64,000 nt of DNA from positions 2,790,001-2,854,000 of the forward strand of contig CM066289.1 in assembly GCA_033816765.1 (NCBI GenBank), given 5' to 3'. Shown here in pieces: positions 14,084-27,257 of the stretch. Origin of the DNA: Nothopassalora personata (taxonomy: Eukaryota; Ascomycota; Dothideomycetes; Mycosphaerellales; Mycosphaerellaceae). The position numbers were made by a program, and so were the translations under genes. Numbering within the stretch: position 1 is the first letter of the stretch; the number at the start of each line of letters is the position of its first letter. The notes below the pieces were generated by a model. The model was not told where the DNA came from. It searched no databases and was given only the letters and a program-made list of their open reading frames with translations.

Positions 14084-14881
14084 TCATAATATCGACGTGG
14101 CGGAAACTTGCTTATGGTTGCGAAGCACCAGTATCTCTTGCATCAGTCCTTCTGCTTCAGCGCCGATGCCGATGATCTGTTCATCCAGCTGCGAAAGTAA
14201 TACATCTGCCGCTGCCATCACTTCTCTGGACGCTCCTGTAGCGCTGATACTCGCGCGCCACTGGATCTGTCGCACGGCGGCTTGTTGCAGGTCCTGTACG
14301 TATTCGTGCAGCCTAGCGACGAAAGCTTCGCCTGCCACGAGGACGCGACCACAATCGCTGCTCGACATGACCTCCCTCCGAGCTTTCGCGAGTTCGCTTT
14401 GATGAGTTGGCCCGATGAAATGGCTGTGCCGTTCGTAGACTCTGGTGAGGGAATGTTGCAGGGCCAGGAGAGACGGTGACGGGGTTTCGTCTGTATCGAT
14501 GTCCATCTCCTCCATGTCGATGTTGGAAGTGAAGCCATAGTCTTTCAATGGTGAGCTGGGTGGTGTGATGGGTTGGTGTTGTGTCCATGATTTGCCGGCG
14601 TGGATTTCCAGACCTTCGTGGGTCGTTGGGTTTGTGGACAGTGTGCTGTCATGTCTGGAGTTGCCCTCACCCACGTATGTCGCTGGTCGCTTCGAGTGTG
14701 GCCTGCCTGTTATGTTCTCTCCTAATGTATCTGCTTTTCGTTTGTCGACTGTCATGTTGTGTCTATAGCAGGTGATGTAAGTTGAGACATTCTCTTTGAA
14801 TGCATTGTGACGTTGGCAGTCTGGTTCGTGATCACGCCATTTGGGCCGAGACCGCGGGGAGTACTTCAGTACCGAAGCCAT
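14084..14881 (-). CDS. hypothetical protein, 265 aa
   Basis: Single-exon frame of 265 aa. I recognise no family. Residues 40-100 are basic and polar (MTVDKRKADTLGENI and further), followed by PITPPSSPLKDYGF and an acidic patch (MEEMDIDTDETPSPS). The C-terminal 120 residues look helical and amphipathic, consistent with a coiled coil. The P-S/T-P-rich middle is typical of nuclear regulatory proteins, but that is only an impression. An internal start at MTVDKRKAD is possible, because the first 40 residues are less protein-like. It is convergent with the hybrid kinase and 287 bases from its stop. Confidence 0.5.
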   Translation of the reverse strand: MASVLKYSPRSRPKWRDHEPDCQRHNAFKENVSTYITCYRHNMTVDKRKADTLGENITGRPHSKRPATYVGEGNSRHDSTLSTNPTTHEGLEIHAGKSWTQHQPITPPSSPLKDYGFTSNIDMEEMDIDTDETPSPSLLALQHSLTRVYERHSHFIGPTHQSELAKARREVMSSSDCGRVLVAGEAFVARLHEYVQDLQQAAVRQIQWRASISATGASREVMAAADVLLSQLDEQIIGIGAEAEGLMQEILVLRNHKQVSATSIL

Positions 14882-15109
14882 CGATGCTCGAGAGGTTATA
14901 GTGGCAGTAAAAGACGGCGAGATCAGCTTGAAAACGTCTTCCAGTGATTCATGGTCGATATTGCCGTCGTTGTAGCTATTCGCCCTGAACCTGTGCTAAA
15001 GCCAACCCAGACTAAACCCAGTCGTTATGCGTCCCGTCTCGTCCCGATCTTATGTCCAGCCAAAGTAACATAGACTAGGGGTATCATCTCTCGTGAATAG
15101 ATCTACAGA

Positions 15110-16500
15110 TCAATAGTTGAACGTCCTCGTCCTTCTCACGAGTACAGTCACCTCAGGCTCCTTCGCCTTAGCACCCTCCCAAAATCTAGGCGTCATGGTC
15201 TTCTTCAGCTGCCAACCCACCATGACCATCCTCATCGCACTCTCCGCCGCATCGGTCAGCAGTTTCTCTGCTTGTGCAATTGCCATCTGCAACGTGACAG
15301 GGCCCTGCAGGATCGAAGCATACGCATCAATTCCCGCCTCATAGTTCTTTTCAGCGCCAACACCTACAGTTCCAGCCAAAGCAATGACCGGAATGTTCTG
15401 CAACTTCGCGATCCGCGCGACTTCGGATGGAATCTTGCCACGAGGAGTTTGCTCATCGATGCCACCTTCAGCGGTGATGACGAGGTCAGAAGATGCGACA
15501 AGACTGGTGATGTTGAGGAACCTGGTGATGATGTCGAAGCGTGGGTGGAGCGTTGCGCCAATAAGGAGCAGGCCGGCTCCCATTCCACCACTGGCGCCGC
15601 TACCTGGCGCGAGGGAAATATCGCGGCCCAGATGCTTGGAAGTGACTGATGCGACGCCGTCCATGGCGGATGAGAGGAGCTCGACCTCGAAAGGTGTGGC
15701 ACCTTTTTGTGGTCCAAAGACTCGAGCCACGCCCTTCTCGCCGCAAATGACGTTGTGCCAGTTGCATGCGACGTCAATCTTGACGTCTTTAAGGCGAGGA
15801 TGGAGTCCAGATACGTCCAGCCTAGTCAAGTCCGACAGCGAAGCGCCTCCCTGCGCTTGGGGAATTTCTTCGCCTTTACTGTCAAAGAAGCGGGCCCCGA
15901 GAGCCTGTGCCATGCCGACACCACCATCGCATGTTCCGGAGTCGCCACAGCCGAGAAGAATGTGGTCAGCACCTTCGTCGAGGGCAGCTTTGAGAAGCTG
16001 TCCAACACCAAAGGTGGTAGTGTAGAGCGGGTTGCGCTGGTCCCTTGGGACAAGACTCAGACCTGCGGCGGCTGCCATTTCGACCACAGCTGTTTTGCTC
16101 GTTGCTCCACCGAGGAAGCCAAAGTGGGAAGGGATCGATTCGCGGACTGGGCCCACGACTTCCAAATGCTGGAGTTCTCCGCGGGTCGTGGCCACGAGCG
16201 CTTTGGTGAAGCCTTCACCACCGTCTACCATCGGCGCTTTGATGACTTTGATCCTGTTAGCTGTGCTTATTGTCAGACATGTTTGGCTGGTATTGTCGCC
16301 GATACTAGGCGTCATCTTTGTCACTTACCTAAGGCTTGGGGAACCGCGCGAAGTATTCCTGCTTCTATGCAGTCCGCTACTTCGCCAGGCTGGAGGCTCT
16401 CCTTGAAGCCTGACGGGCAGATCAGTACACGTGGAACCTGGCGCGCCTGGTTGACACGCTTGAGGCGGAGCCGATCTGCTGAAGTAATGGAAATAACCAT
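15110..16500 (-). CDS. glycerate kinase (GlxK family)
   Basis: Two exons, 16500..16329 and 16260..15110 (68-nt intron, GTAAGT donor), encode 440 aa. The splice gives ILRAVPQALANRIKVIKAPMVDGGEGF, restoring the family block. Motifs: VLICPSGFKESL near the N-terminus, the PMVDGGEGF substrate loop, GCGDSGTCDGGVGMAQALG, ASGGMGAGLL and TAEGGIDEQTPRGK, all typical of the GlxK-type (class I) fold. The enzyme phosphorylates glycerate to phosphoglycerate, joining glyoxylate, serine or glycerol breakdown to glycolysis; the position phosphorylated (2 or 3) cannot be told here. The first ATG in frame is at 16500, giving about 30 residues ahead of the domain, possibly a targeting segment or an overlong start. 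Divergent from the MFS gene. Confidence 0.93.
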
Positions 16501-17980
16501 TGTGACTGTAGTTGAGGTGGTTGTCGTGAGCTTGAGGATGGTTGTGAACGTTGTCACTCAGAGCGAGAAAAATGCCTGTAAGCGAGTGTGTATAGCGAAT
16601 GTGTTGGTGGATGACTTGATGACTGCCAGAAGACGAGGAAGATGCTGTTGCTTTATGCATAAGGACAACGATATGTGTGACCTATACTGACCGTTTGAAA
16701 GATGCCCATTGTGCCCGCACATCACTTGCACAGCCTTCGCTTCACCATAATGGTGCCCAGCCAGGAACTAGCTAACAGCATTTCTCAAGATAGGGACTGA
16801 CGAAGATAACATCGGCTGTGCTCGCGTGCTTCAACCTTGAATGCACGCATCAGGTATGGCAATCGTGGCAAGGCGATGGCTGTACCGCTGGCCGAGGTGT
16901 TCACAGCGGTGAGCTCGAGTCGTGGCGCTCTTGTCGTCGTAGAGTTCCTTGTGCGCTGCAGTCGCCATTTGATGCGTTGTGAGAAGAGGCGCAGGTCGGC
17001 CTGGGCGGCGAAGTGCAATGTGTAGCCCGTGTTGTGCTGGCTCCCTTGGTCTGCTTTAGTGAATGGTAGATGCCTTTCATGATCGTGTTTGACGCTATGT
17101 CAAGACACCTGTTGTGCCAGTGCACGTGTCGAAGAACCGAAGAATTCAAAAGGAGTCGCGAAGGAAGCTCTTGGTACAGATCTTGGACATCGATATTGGC
17201 ACTTGGCGGACCTGCCACTTCGAGCTTGGCTCGCGATTGCCACTCAGCCACCTACGCCTTCGTCACCACCTGCTATGCGCCGCACACGACTGTCGGTACT
17301 CTCCCGTCGATACTGGAGCGGGTTGGGTATCTGTAGACTACACAGTACGCGATATGAGCATCCATGGGTGTTGGTAATTGTCTGACATGAGTTGGCCTGG
17401 CGCTTTTTCGGACGATATCCAGCATCGAGTGGTGCAAGAGTATATGAGGATGGCGGTGTCGACACAAAGTTGCCCTTTGTCATCACCGCTGCTGCCAGTA
17501 GCCGTGAAAAGGTATGAAGTTCTGCTGCCTCCAAGACGGAGACCAAGGCCCGCTCGTGCATCTCGCTGGGCACCAGGCGTTGACCTTGTCCGATGTCATG
17601 GCGCCGCGGGCTGCTTGGCTTTTGGACTGTTCTCCGTAGCCATCCCTCGCAGCACCGCTTGCTCACGCGACAATGCCTAGGTCATTCTGTTCCGTGGTGG
17701 CACAAGATCATGGGCGCAGCAGCTGCATTTCGCGCGCTGCTGAAAGTGAAACAATAGCACATCGTGCATATTGCTCCTTCTGCATAGCGCTATGATGGAA
17801 GTGCTGTTGTGCAGAGGCACTGCCTCAGATGCCATGCACCGGGCCACTATGACCACGGCTGCAGTCCGCCAGTCGGTATACCGCACAGTGTTTTGTTATA
17901 TCGGTGGTCATTGACCTCATGCTGGAGCATCGCGCCAACCTTTTCCTCCGATAGCTGCATAATACTCGTTTCAGAGCAGC
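16501..17980. other. intergenic region between divergent genes
   Basis: About 1.5 kb separating the glycerate kinase (-) and MFS (+) genes; both promoters must lie here. I see no supported gene, tRNA or repeat. Confidence 0.5.
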
Positions 17981-20166
17981 ATGGCTCAAGTACCATACGA
18001 GCCAGTGATGGCTCAAATGCCTATTGCTGAGGAAGAGGAGTCTCGTCCTTCGGAGGACTCCCGCTCCGATAGCCTGTACGGCGAGTATCCAGAAGACGAC
18101 CACATTGAATATGTACTCGGTGGGCCTGACTTCGAAGATGAGTATGTGCCGATCCAGCTGGATGTTTCCGAGATGATTCGAAGAAGCACGATTGAATCCT
18201 ACATCGACGACGACTGGGCGGAGGACGGTGACGACCACTCTTCGTTATCTCTTTTCCACGCAGGTTATAGCAGGTCCGATGGTGGTTGGGCTTGCGAGTT
18301 CGAGCCAACTATTGTACCAGTACCAGCACGAAAGCCAGTACCCAGACCAAAGGTTCCAAGCAGAGCACCGACGTTGCTCGTACCCGACAGTGGTGAGCCG
18401 CCGAAAGACGCTGACCTTGTGACCTGGGACAAGGATGATCCCGCAAATCCACACAATTGGCCTGCTCATCGACGCTGGACATCGACTATACTGATTGCGA
18501 TGTTCGCGTTCATTGCGCCCATGGCGTCCACCATGGTCGCCCCAGCATTAGACACTATTGCGGATGATTATGGAATCGATAGTCAGATTGAGAAGTTCTT
18601 GGTCATGTCAATTTTCCTGCTGGCATTCGCGATCGGACCTTTCCTTTGGGGTAGGTGTCACGACCGTCATGTGGTGTGTTACAGCAGTCGTATTGACATT
18701 GTTGCAGGTCCACTGTCTGAAGTCTTCGGCCGAGTTAGGGTCATGCAAGGTGCCAACCTGATCTTCCTTATCTTCAATACCGCTTGTGGCTTCGCGAATA
18801 CTCAGCAGCAGATGATGGCATTTCGTTTCTTGTCGGGCATTGGAGGGAGTGCTCCTCAAGCTGTGAGTATTATGCCTGCACGGACCCGCAACGTACTGAA
18901 TACTGCAGATTGGCGGCGGTATATTATCAGATTGCTTCCGAGCGGGAGAACGTGGCCTGGCGACCGCCATCTATAGTCTAATGCCGTTTCTGTCTCCTGC
19001 AACAGCACCGATCATGGGCGGCTACTTGACACAGAACGTCTCCTGGCGATGGGTTTTCTGGATCACCAGTATGTTTGACCTTGCGGTACAACTGGCGTGC
19101 TTTTTGTTGTTGCGCGAGACGCATCATCCGACCATCCTCAAGAAGAAGGCCGAGGCGTTGAGGCGGGCAACCGGGAATCTAAATCTCCATACGAAATGGC
19201 AAGGCCCCGATCACTCGATGAAGAAGATCTTGATGAAGGCACTCGTGCGACCTTTTGTCATGCTCACGACACAGCCTGCCCTTCAAGCCATGGCTCTGTT
19301 CCGTGGGTATCAGTACGGTCTCATGTATCTGGTGTTCGCGACCTTTCCCAGTAAGACCGTCCGTTCTGGTCATAGCGATACGTTTTCTAACTCTTGCTTT
19401 AGTGGTTTTCGAGGAAGCATATGGCATGGATGTTGGCCCAGCAAGCTTAAATTACTTGTCTCTTGGCGCTGGCTTCGTGGTTGGACTTCAGATTTCCGGT
19501 TTCATGCAGGATAAGGTGTACACCTATTGCAAAGAGCACGAGGTTGACCCGTCGTCGCTGCGGAACACATTCCAGGCCTGGAAGGCGTATCGTCAGGGTG
19601 CATCGAAGACGGACCAAGGTAGCCTGCTACCGCTATCCAACACTACACCTTTACCACGCGCTGCAGTGCCCAGAAAGCCACTATCAGGCCGAACTCCAAC
19701 CATAAAGAGTATCAAGTGTCGCGGGACTGCAGGATCCTCAAATGACCCGACCAAAGGCCTTCCAGAATATCGACTGCCACTGGTACTGCCATTCTCGCTG
19801 CTCATACCCATTGGCATCTTCATATACGGCTGGACTGCGCATTACAAAGTGCATTGGATAGCGCCCAACATCGGAGCGGCGATTCTTGCGATGGGACTGA
19901 TTGTCTGCTTCAACTGTGCCCAAGGGTACGTTGTCGACACCTACACCACGTATGCGGCCAGTGCTACGGGAGCGGCGGCATTCGTGCGGACAATGTGTGG
20001 CTTCTCTTTCCCACTGTTCGCTCCAGCGATGTACGACCACTTCGGCATTGGCTGGGGCAACTCATTGCTTGGGTTCATTGCCTTGACACTCGGTATGGCG
20101 GCGCCTGTCCTGCTGTGGAGGTACGGCACGTGGCTACGGAGCAAGAGTACTTATTGCACTGACTAG
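17981..20166 (+). CDS. MFS transporter, DHA1 drug/polyamine type
   Basis: Four exons, 17981..18650, 18708..18862, 18909..19350 and 19403..20166, encode 676 aa. Intron 1 is 57 nt, keeps frame and has no stop, so an unspliced frame reads through it. Splicing restores FLWGPLSEVFGR (motif A), GSAPQAIGGGILSDCF and FATFPMVFEEAYG. The N-terminal 165 residues are acidic and cytosolic; they end with VTWDKDDPANPHNWP, the signature just before TM1 of fungal DHA1 transporters. About 12 membrane spans follow, with a long cytosolic loop between TM6 and TM7 (residues about 470-540). Family members are proton antiporters exporting drugs, polyamines or secondary metabolites; the substrate here is unknown. No biosynthetic cluster surrounds it. 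Confidence 0.93.
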
Positions 20167-20254
20167 ATGAGAATCTTGAATGCATCGCTGGGCTACCGCG
20201 TCACTTGGTAGGGACAAATTACTCATTTGCATTGCATTGCCAGGACTGTATCTT

Positions 20255-20295
<41 letters not shown>

Positions 20296-20756
20296 GGACT
20301 GGAGATCCACTAAACCCATTACAGAAAGAGGGGCTGATCCTTGAGCTTCCCACGCCAAGGTTCATAAACAACCTCCAGACCTCGATCCTGCAATCCTCAG
20401 CTGAACATCAGTGTCATCAATACGGTCGTTCACCATCAGAATTTCAGCCTTAGCCTTTGACCGCATCCTCTGCACCTACCCTGTCGGCTCACTGCATTGC
20501 CTCCCGCGAGGGAGACTTGCTGCCGTCTAGAGTTGCATTCGGAGGCCGCCACGGCTCCAGACGCCTACCACGAAGACCGTCAGCTTCTTGTTCATGATGC
20601 CGCCCCAGAGGCCTGCGCCCTCTCCAGAGCGTATTGTACTCGGCATGGGTATATATGTGCGCTGCTTCCGGCACATGTGCAGCAGTCTCTCTTTTTGTCA
20701 TCCTGCGAAGCTTGATTCATTCTTAACACTGGAAAACCGACACAAGATATTTGACA
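20167..20756. other. intergenic region with GA microsatellite
   Basis: Holds the 3' flank of the MFS gene and the lipoxygenase promoter, with the (GA)n tract at 20256..20291. Nothing else recognised. Confidence 0.5.
20256..20291. repeat. (GA)18 microsatellite
   Basis: An uninterrupted GA dinucleotide run of about 36 bases, roughly 465 bases upstream of the lipoxygenase start codon. Confidence 0.95.
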
Positions 20757-23144
20757 ATGGCGAACCTAGCAGTTCCGAAAGGACTGCTTTTGAACGCTGG
20801 CGAAGTAATTGGATCAGACCCTAAGCTTAGGGAGGTCAGTAAGGAGAGCCAGTGGCCAACAGATCCGGAACATTTTCCCTTGCCGCTTTGGGATACTGCC
20901 GTGCTTCTTGGTGAGCTGGGCAACAACCTGGCCCTGCCTGCCCAGATTGACCTACTCGATGAAGACTATGATGCTCTCACCTCCAACCCAGAAGTCCTGG
21001 TTGCCAGAGCACAGAAGCATGCGCCGCCTCAGCTCGAGGAAGGAACCTACCGCGGCACGCAACTTGCGTTGACCAAGATCTACCACCTGATTGAGAAGAG
21101 CTATGAATCCTTCATGGATGCCGCGAATTTCGAGCCTTCTATGCCTCATCCACTGTCACTCGCGGCAAAAAGGCGCTTATTCGGCTTCACGAATCCTTCC
21201 ACGGACGGCTATCCTCCACATCTTAATTTGGCATCAAACCGTGCTTATGCCACAGAGCATCCCAGGATGGATGAAGGGACGGGACCGCTACAAAGGCCTA
21301 CGCTCAAGCCGAGCGACCTTCATAGCGGAATGAGACTGGCGCAACTCTCTGTGCTCCTCCCTCACGCTGTACCGAAGACATTCGTCGAGCAGACAGCTCA
21401 GAAGGCCACGCAAGACAACGTCGAGGCTGCGTTCGGTCCGATGGGTAGGCCTGACGAGGGCAAAACTTTGGCTGATGTCGAGAACTACAACAAAGCCATG
21501 AGGCAACGGACCAGTGGCAACGATGTATTCGACCTTCCAAACATTGGTGACCTCGATGACTGGTATTCGGACCATCGATTTGCACAACAGTTCTTTACAG
21601 GACCAAATCCAACGACCATTGAACGAGCATCCGATTTTTGGGTCAAGCTCTTCGTTGATAATGTCAGTGAAACATTTGAAGACCAAAAGATGAAGCAGAA
21701 GATTGAGGAGATGGCTGTACATGACAGAGACTCACTGTACATGCAAGATTACAGCTACTTCCGCAAGTTTGCTGGTATGGGTGTCTCCCAGGAGATATCT
21801 TGCGAGTTTGATGTGACTTCCGTCCACGGGAAGAAGAAGGAGACCAGGACGAGCAAGCGATATGGAGTCGCTTCCGTGTGCTTATTTCATCTACCTGAAG
21901 ATGGAAAGCTACAGCCGCTAGCGATCATCCCTGATTGGAGAGGAGACGCAAAGCAGTCAGTCTTCATCTACAACAAAGAGCTGCCTCTCACCAAACAGAA
22001 AGACGACTGGCCATGGCGCTTTGCGAAAACCTGCGTTCAATGCAGCGACTGGCTCCGGCATGAAGTCGTAGTCCACCTGACCAACACCCACTTCATCGAG
22101 GAAGCCGTGATTGTTGGTGCGCAGCGTTCCTTTGAAGACTCGCACCCAGTCTTTCGACTCCTCTATCCTCACTGGCAGAAGACGCTGACCATCAACGCCG
22201 GGGCCCGGACTTCTCTGGTCCCCGACATCATAATCGACCTCATCGGCCTGACTAAAGACCAAGCCCTCAAATTCATCATGGCGGAGTACAGCCGCTTCGA
22301 CTTCACAGGCCGCTACGTCCCTGCCGACCTGAAGTCTCGCGGCTTTGACCACGAGAAGCGCCACGAGGCAAAGTACAAGAACTACGCCTACGCCCGCTGC
22401 ATTCACAGCATGTGGTTCAAGATCCGCGCTTTCGTGGACGAGATGCTCTCGCTACACTACACCAACGACGAGTCCGTCGCCTCAGATCAAAGCATTCAGT
22501 CGTGGTGTAGAGAAATGCAAGCGACCGGCGGTGAGGGCGATACAGGTGGAGCCGGTTTATCTTCTTTCCCAACCATTACTACCCTCGATGGTCTCGTCGA
22601 TGCGGTCACTATGTGTATCCATCTTGCCTCACCGCAGCACACGGTAAGTTCCCCCAGCTAGAACGCCATTCCCCCAAGGCATTCTGATACCGAGGGAGAG
22701 ATTCTAACAACCGTTTCCCAGGCTGTAAATTACCTCCAGAACTACTACCAATCCTTCGTAGTCAACAAGCCACCTTGCCTATATCGGCCGATACCCGCCA
22801 CAAGACAAGAGCTGAATGCGTTCACTGAACAAGACCTCGTGGAATCGCTGCCGATGAATCATCCCCGAGAATGGTTGTTGGCCTCTCACATCCCGTACTT
22901 GCTCTCGGCAAAGCCTGGCGACAAGGAGAGTCTCATAATTTACGCAGCCTCGAAGTATTATTTGTACAAAGCGAAACCCGGTGAGACGGACGGAAAGATC
23001 AAAGCGGCCGCAGCGAAGTTTTACAAGAGTCTTGCGGAGAGCGAGCAAGAATTTAGGGGATATGCTGCTGAGACGTGGGATGCAGATGTGCATCTTTATG
23101 ATGTGTTGAGTCCGAGTTGGAATGCGGTCAGTATTGTGATCTAG
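20757..23144 (+). CDS. lipoxygenase
   Basis: Two exons, 20757..22643 and 22722..23144, encode 769 aa. The metal site is complete: WLRHEVVVHLTNTH matches the plant/fungal H-x4-H-x4-H signature (ligands H435 and H440). QHTAVN supplies H628 and N632, and the chain ends in Ile769, the carboxylate ligand. The 78-nt intron falls between H-T and A-V-N, inside the third-ligand motif, and splicing restores it exactly. Lipoxygenases add O2 to linoleic or linolenic acid to form hydroperoxides, the oxylipin precursors. No signal peptide is apparent, unlike secreted Mn-lipoxygenases, so an intracellular enzyme is likely. Whether iron or manganese is bound, and the regiospecificity, cannot be told. It converges on a fatty aldehyde dehydrogenase 106 bases away. 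Confidence 0.95.
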
Positions 23145-23250
23145 CACTTCAATTTTGTGTGGAAAGATATGAGGCGAGAAGGATAGTTTTCTCTGGTAGC
23201 GTAGGACATCTTATATTACAACTTGGCTTTCACCTTCCCGTCCCTACGAC

Positions 23251-24840
23251 TCAATTAGTCGCCTGGTGATAACGTACAAGCACCGCAATAGCAGCGACAA
23301 GTACCCACCGTCCGCCGGCGCTAGCCTTGCTATCTCCTCCCAGACCCAGCAACCACCATAGCAGGCCCCCGCTAGGCTTGCCATTCCTGTCGAAGTTCGG
23401 CTTCTTCTCGTTCATCGAGCGGAATTGCTTTAGCTTCTTGTCGGTGTATGGCGGATACCTGATCGCTAGCAGACCTTCGATCCAGCTTGGGGTGCTTGTG
23501 ATGGAGCGTCTGTGGGTGAAGCAGTCGAAAGACGCCTTGCCACGGTAAGCTCCCTGTCCACTACCGCCGACACCGCCGAATGCGAGGGTTGGAATCGAGG
23601 CGTGAAAGAATCCATCGTTGACTGAGGCGCCGCCGGATCGTGTTTGTGAGAGGATCTTGTCGGTCTCTGCTTTGCTGCCGAAGGGGTATAAGCCAAGAGG
23701 CGTCGCGTCGACTTTATTCGCTGTGCGAACGGCTTCGTCGAGGTTGTTGACTGTCATGATGGGGATGAGAGGGCCGAAAGACTCGTCCTTGAGGAGAGAG
23801 TCTTCGAGGTCGAAGACTTGGACCACTGTTGGCTCGAAGAAGAGGCGTGATTTGTCGGTCTTGCCGCCAATGAGGACCTTTCCGTGGCTGTTGTCGAGCA
23901 TTTCCTTCAGTCTGTTCCATTGACGCTCGTTGACCACTTTGCCGTAGTCCTCGGCGTGCTCCGCGCCCTTTGGCTGGAATTCTGCAAAGGCGGCCTCTAG
24001 CTGCTGCAGGAAGCCTGGCAGGACCTCCTTGTCGATAAGAATGTAGTTTTGACTGACGCATACTTGGCCGACGTTCATCAGCTTGGCCCATAGCAACCGT
24101 CTTGCGGCGAGTCGGAGGTCTGCATTTCTGGTGATAATGGCTGGGTTCTTTCCGCCAAGCTCAAGGGTGACAGGAGTCAAAGTCTCGGCAGCTTTCTTCG
24201 CAATGATCTTGCCAACCGTAGCATTTCCGGTGTAGAATATCTTATCCCACTTGCACTCCAGCAAAGCGGTTGTCTCTGGGATAGCTCCCTGGACGCATGC
24301 ATATGCGCTTGGATCCAACGATTGCTCGATGATATGCTGCATCACTCTCGCGGCATTCGGAGCATTCTCCGACGGCTTGAGGATAGCAGTACAGCCAGCA
24401 GCTATGGCGCCAACCATGGGACCAAGTGACAGCTGGATGGGAAAGTTGTAGGCTCCAATGACCAAGACGGCACCCAATGGGTCCTTCCTGATCTTGGGCG
24501 ACACGGGCATGTTCATCAAGCTCGTGTCTTCCGCTTTCTCATCTTTCATGAACCTCTGCAGGTTCTTGATCATGAACAGGATGTCATTCAACACCCATCC
24601 TACTTCAGTGAGATATGTCTCGAACGCGCTCTTGCCCAGGTCGAGCTTGCAGGCTTCCATCAGAGCTGGCTCCTCATCTTTCAGTCCCCAGTACAGCTGC
24701 TTCAGCTGCTGCAATCTGTACTCGATGGGTCGCGTTTCGTTAGTGAGGAACTTGTCGTTGACGCGATTGTGAATCGCCGGGATGTCGCCCACGGGCGTGG
24801 CTGTGAAGGGAGGGAGGTCGTTCATCGTTAGGTGGATCAT
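23251..24840 (-). CDS. membrane-anchored fatty aldehyde dehydrogenase (ALDH3 class)
   Basis: Single exon, 529 aa. An in-frame ATG at 24825 would shorten it by 5 residues. Order: N-terminal helices typical of ALDH3 (RLQQLKQLYWGLKDEE), the NAD-binding block with GAYNFPIQLSLGPM and LKPSENAPN, FYTGNATVGKII, LELGGKNPAII with the general-base Glu, and catalytic Cys261 in MNVGQVCVSQNY. Late motifs include GGASVNDGFFHASIPTLAFGGVGGSG. The last 20 residues are hydrophobic (WVLVAAIAVLVRY), a C-terminal tail anchor like yeast Hfd1 and human ALDH3A2, so attachment to ER, lipid droplets or mitochondria is expected. The enzyme oxidises long-chain aldehydes to fatty acids. Facing a lipoxygenase, it could clear aldehydes from cleaved hydroperoxides; that link is inference. 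Confidence 0.95.
   Translation of the reverse strand: MIHLTMNDLPPFTATPVGDIPAIHNRVNDKFLTNETRPIEYRLQQLKQLYWGLKDEEPALMEACKLDLGKSAFETYLTEVGWVLNDILFMIKNLQRFMKDEKAEDTSLMNMPVSPKIRKDPLGAVLVIGAYNFPIQLSLGPMVGAIAAGCTAILKPSENAPNAARVMQHIIEQSLDPSAYACVQGAIPETTALLECKWDKIFYTGNATVGKIIAKKAAETLTPVTLELGGKNPAIITRNADLRLAARRLLWAKLMNVGQVCVSQNYILIDKEVLPGFLQQLEAAFAEFQPKGAEHAEDYGKVVNERQWNRLKEMLDNSHGKVLIGGKTDKSRLFFEPTVVQVFDLEDSLLKDESFGPLIPIMTVNNLDEAVRTANKVDATPLGLYPFGSKAETDKILSQTRSGGASVNDGFFHASIPTLAFGGVGGSGQGAYRGKASFDCFTHRRSITSTPSWIEGLLAIRYPPYTDKKLKQFRSMNEKKPNFDRNGKPSGGLLWWLLGLGGDSKASAGGRWVLVAAIAVLVRYHQATN

Positions 24841-27257
<2,417 letters not shown>

Noticed and set aside
15707..16690. 327-aa plus-strand open frame
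   Set aside because: It lies antisense to the glycerate kinase, has no domain, and its length is explained by codon bias of the real gene on the other strand.
17981..20166. secondary-metabolite gene cluster around the MFS transporter and lipoxygenase
   Set aside because: No polyketide synthase, NRPS, terpene synthase or tailoring set is present; the neighbours are housekeeping genes.
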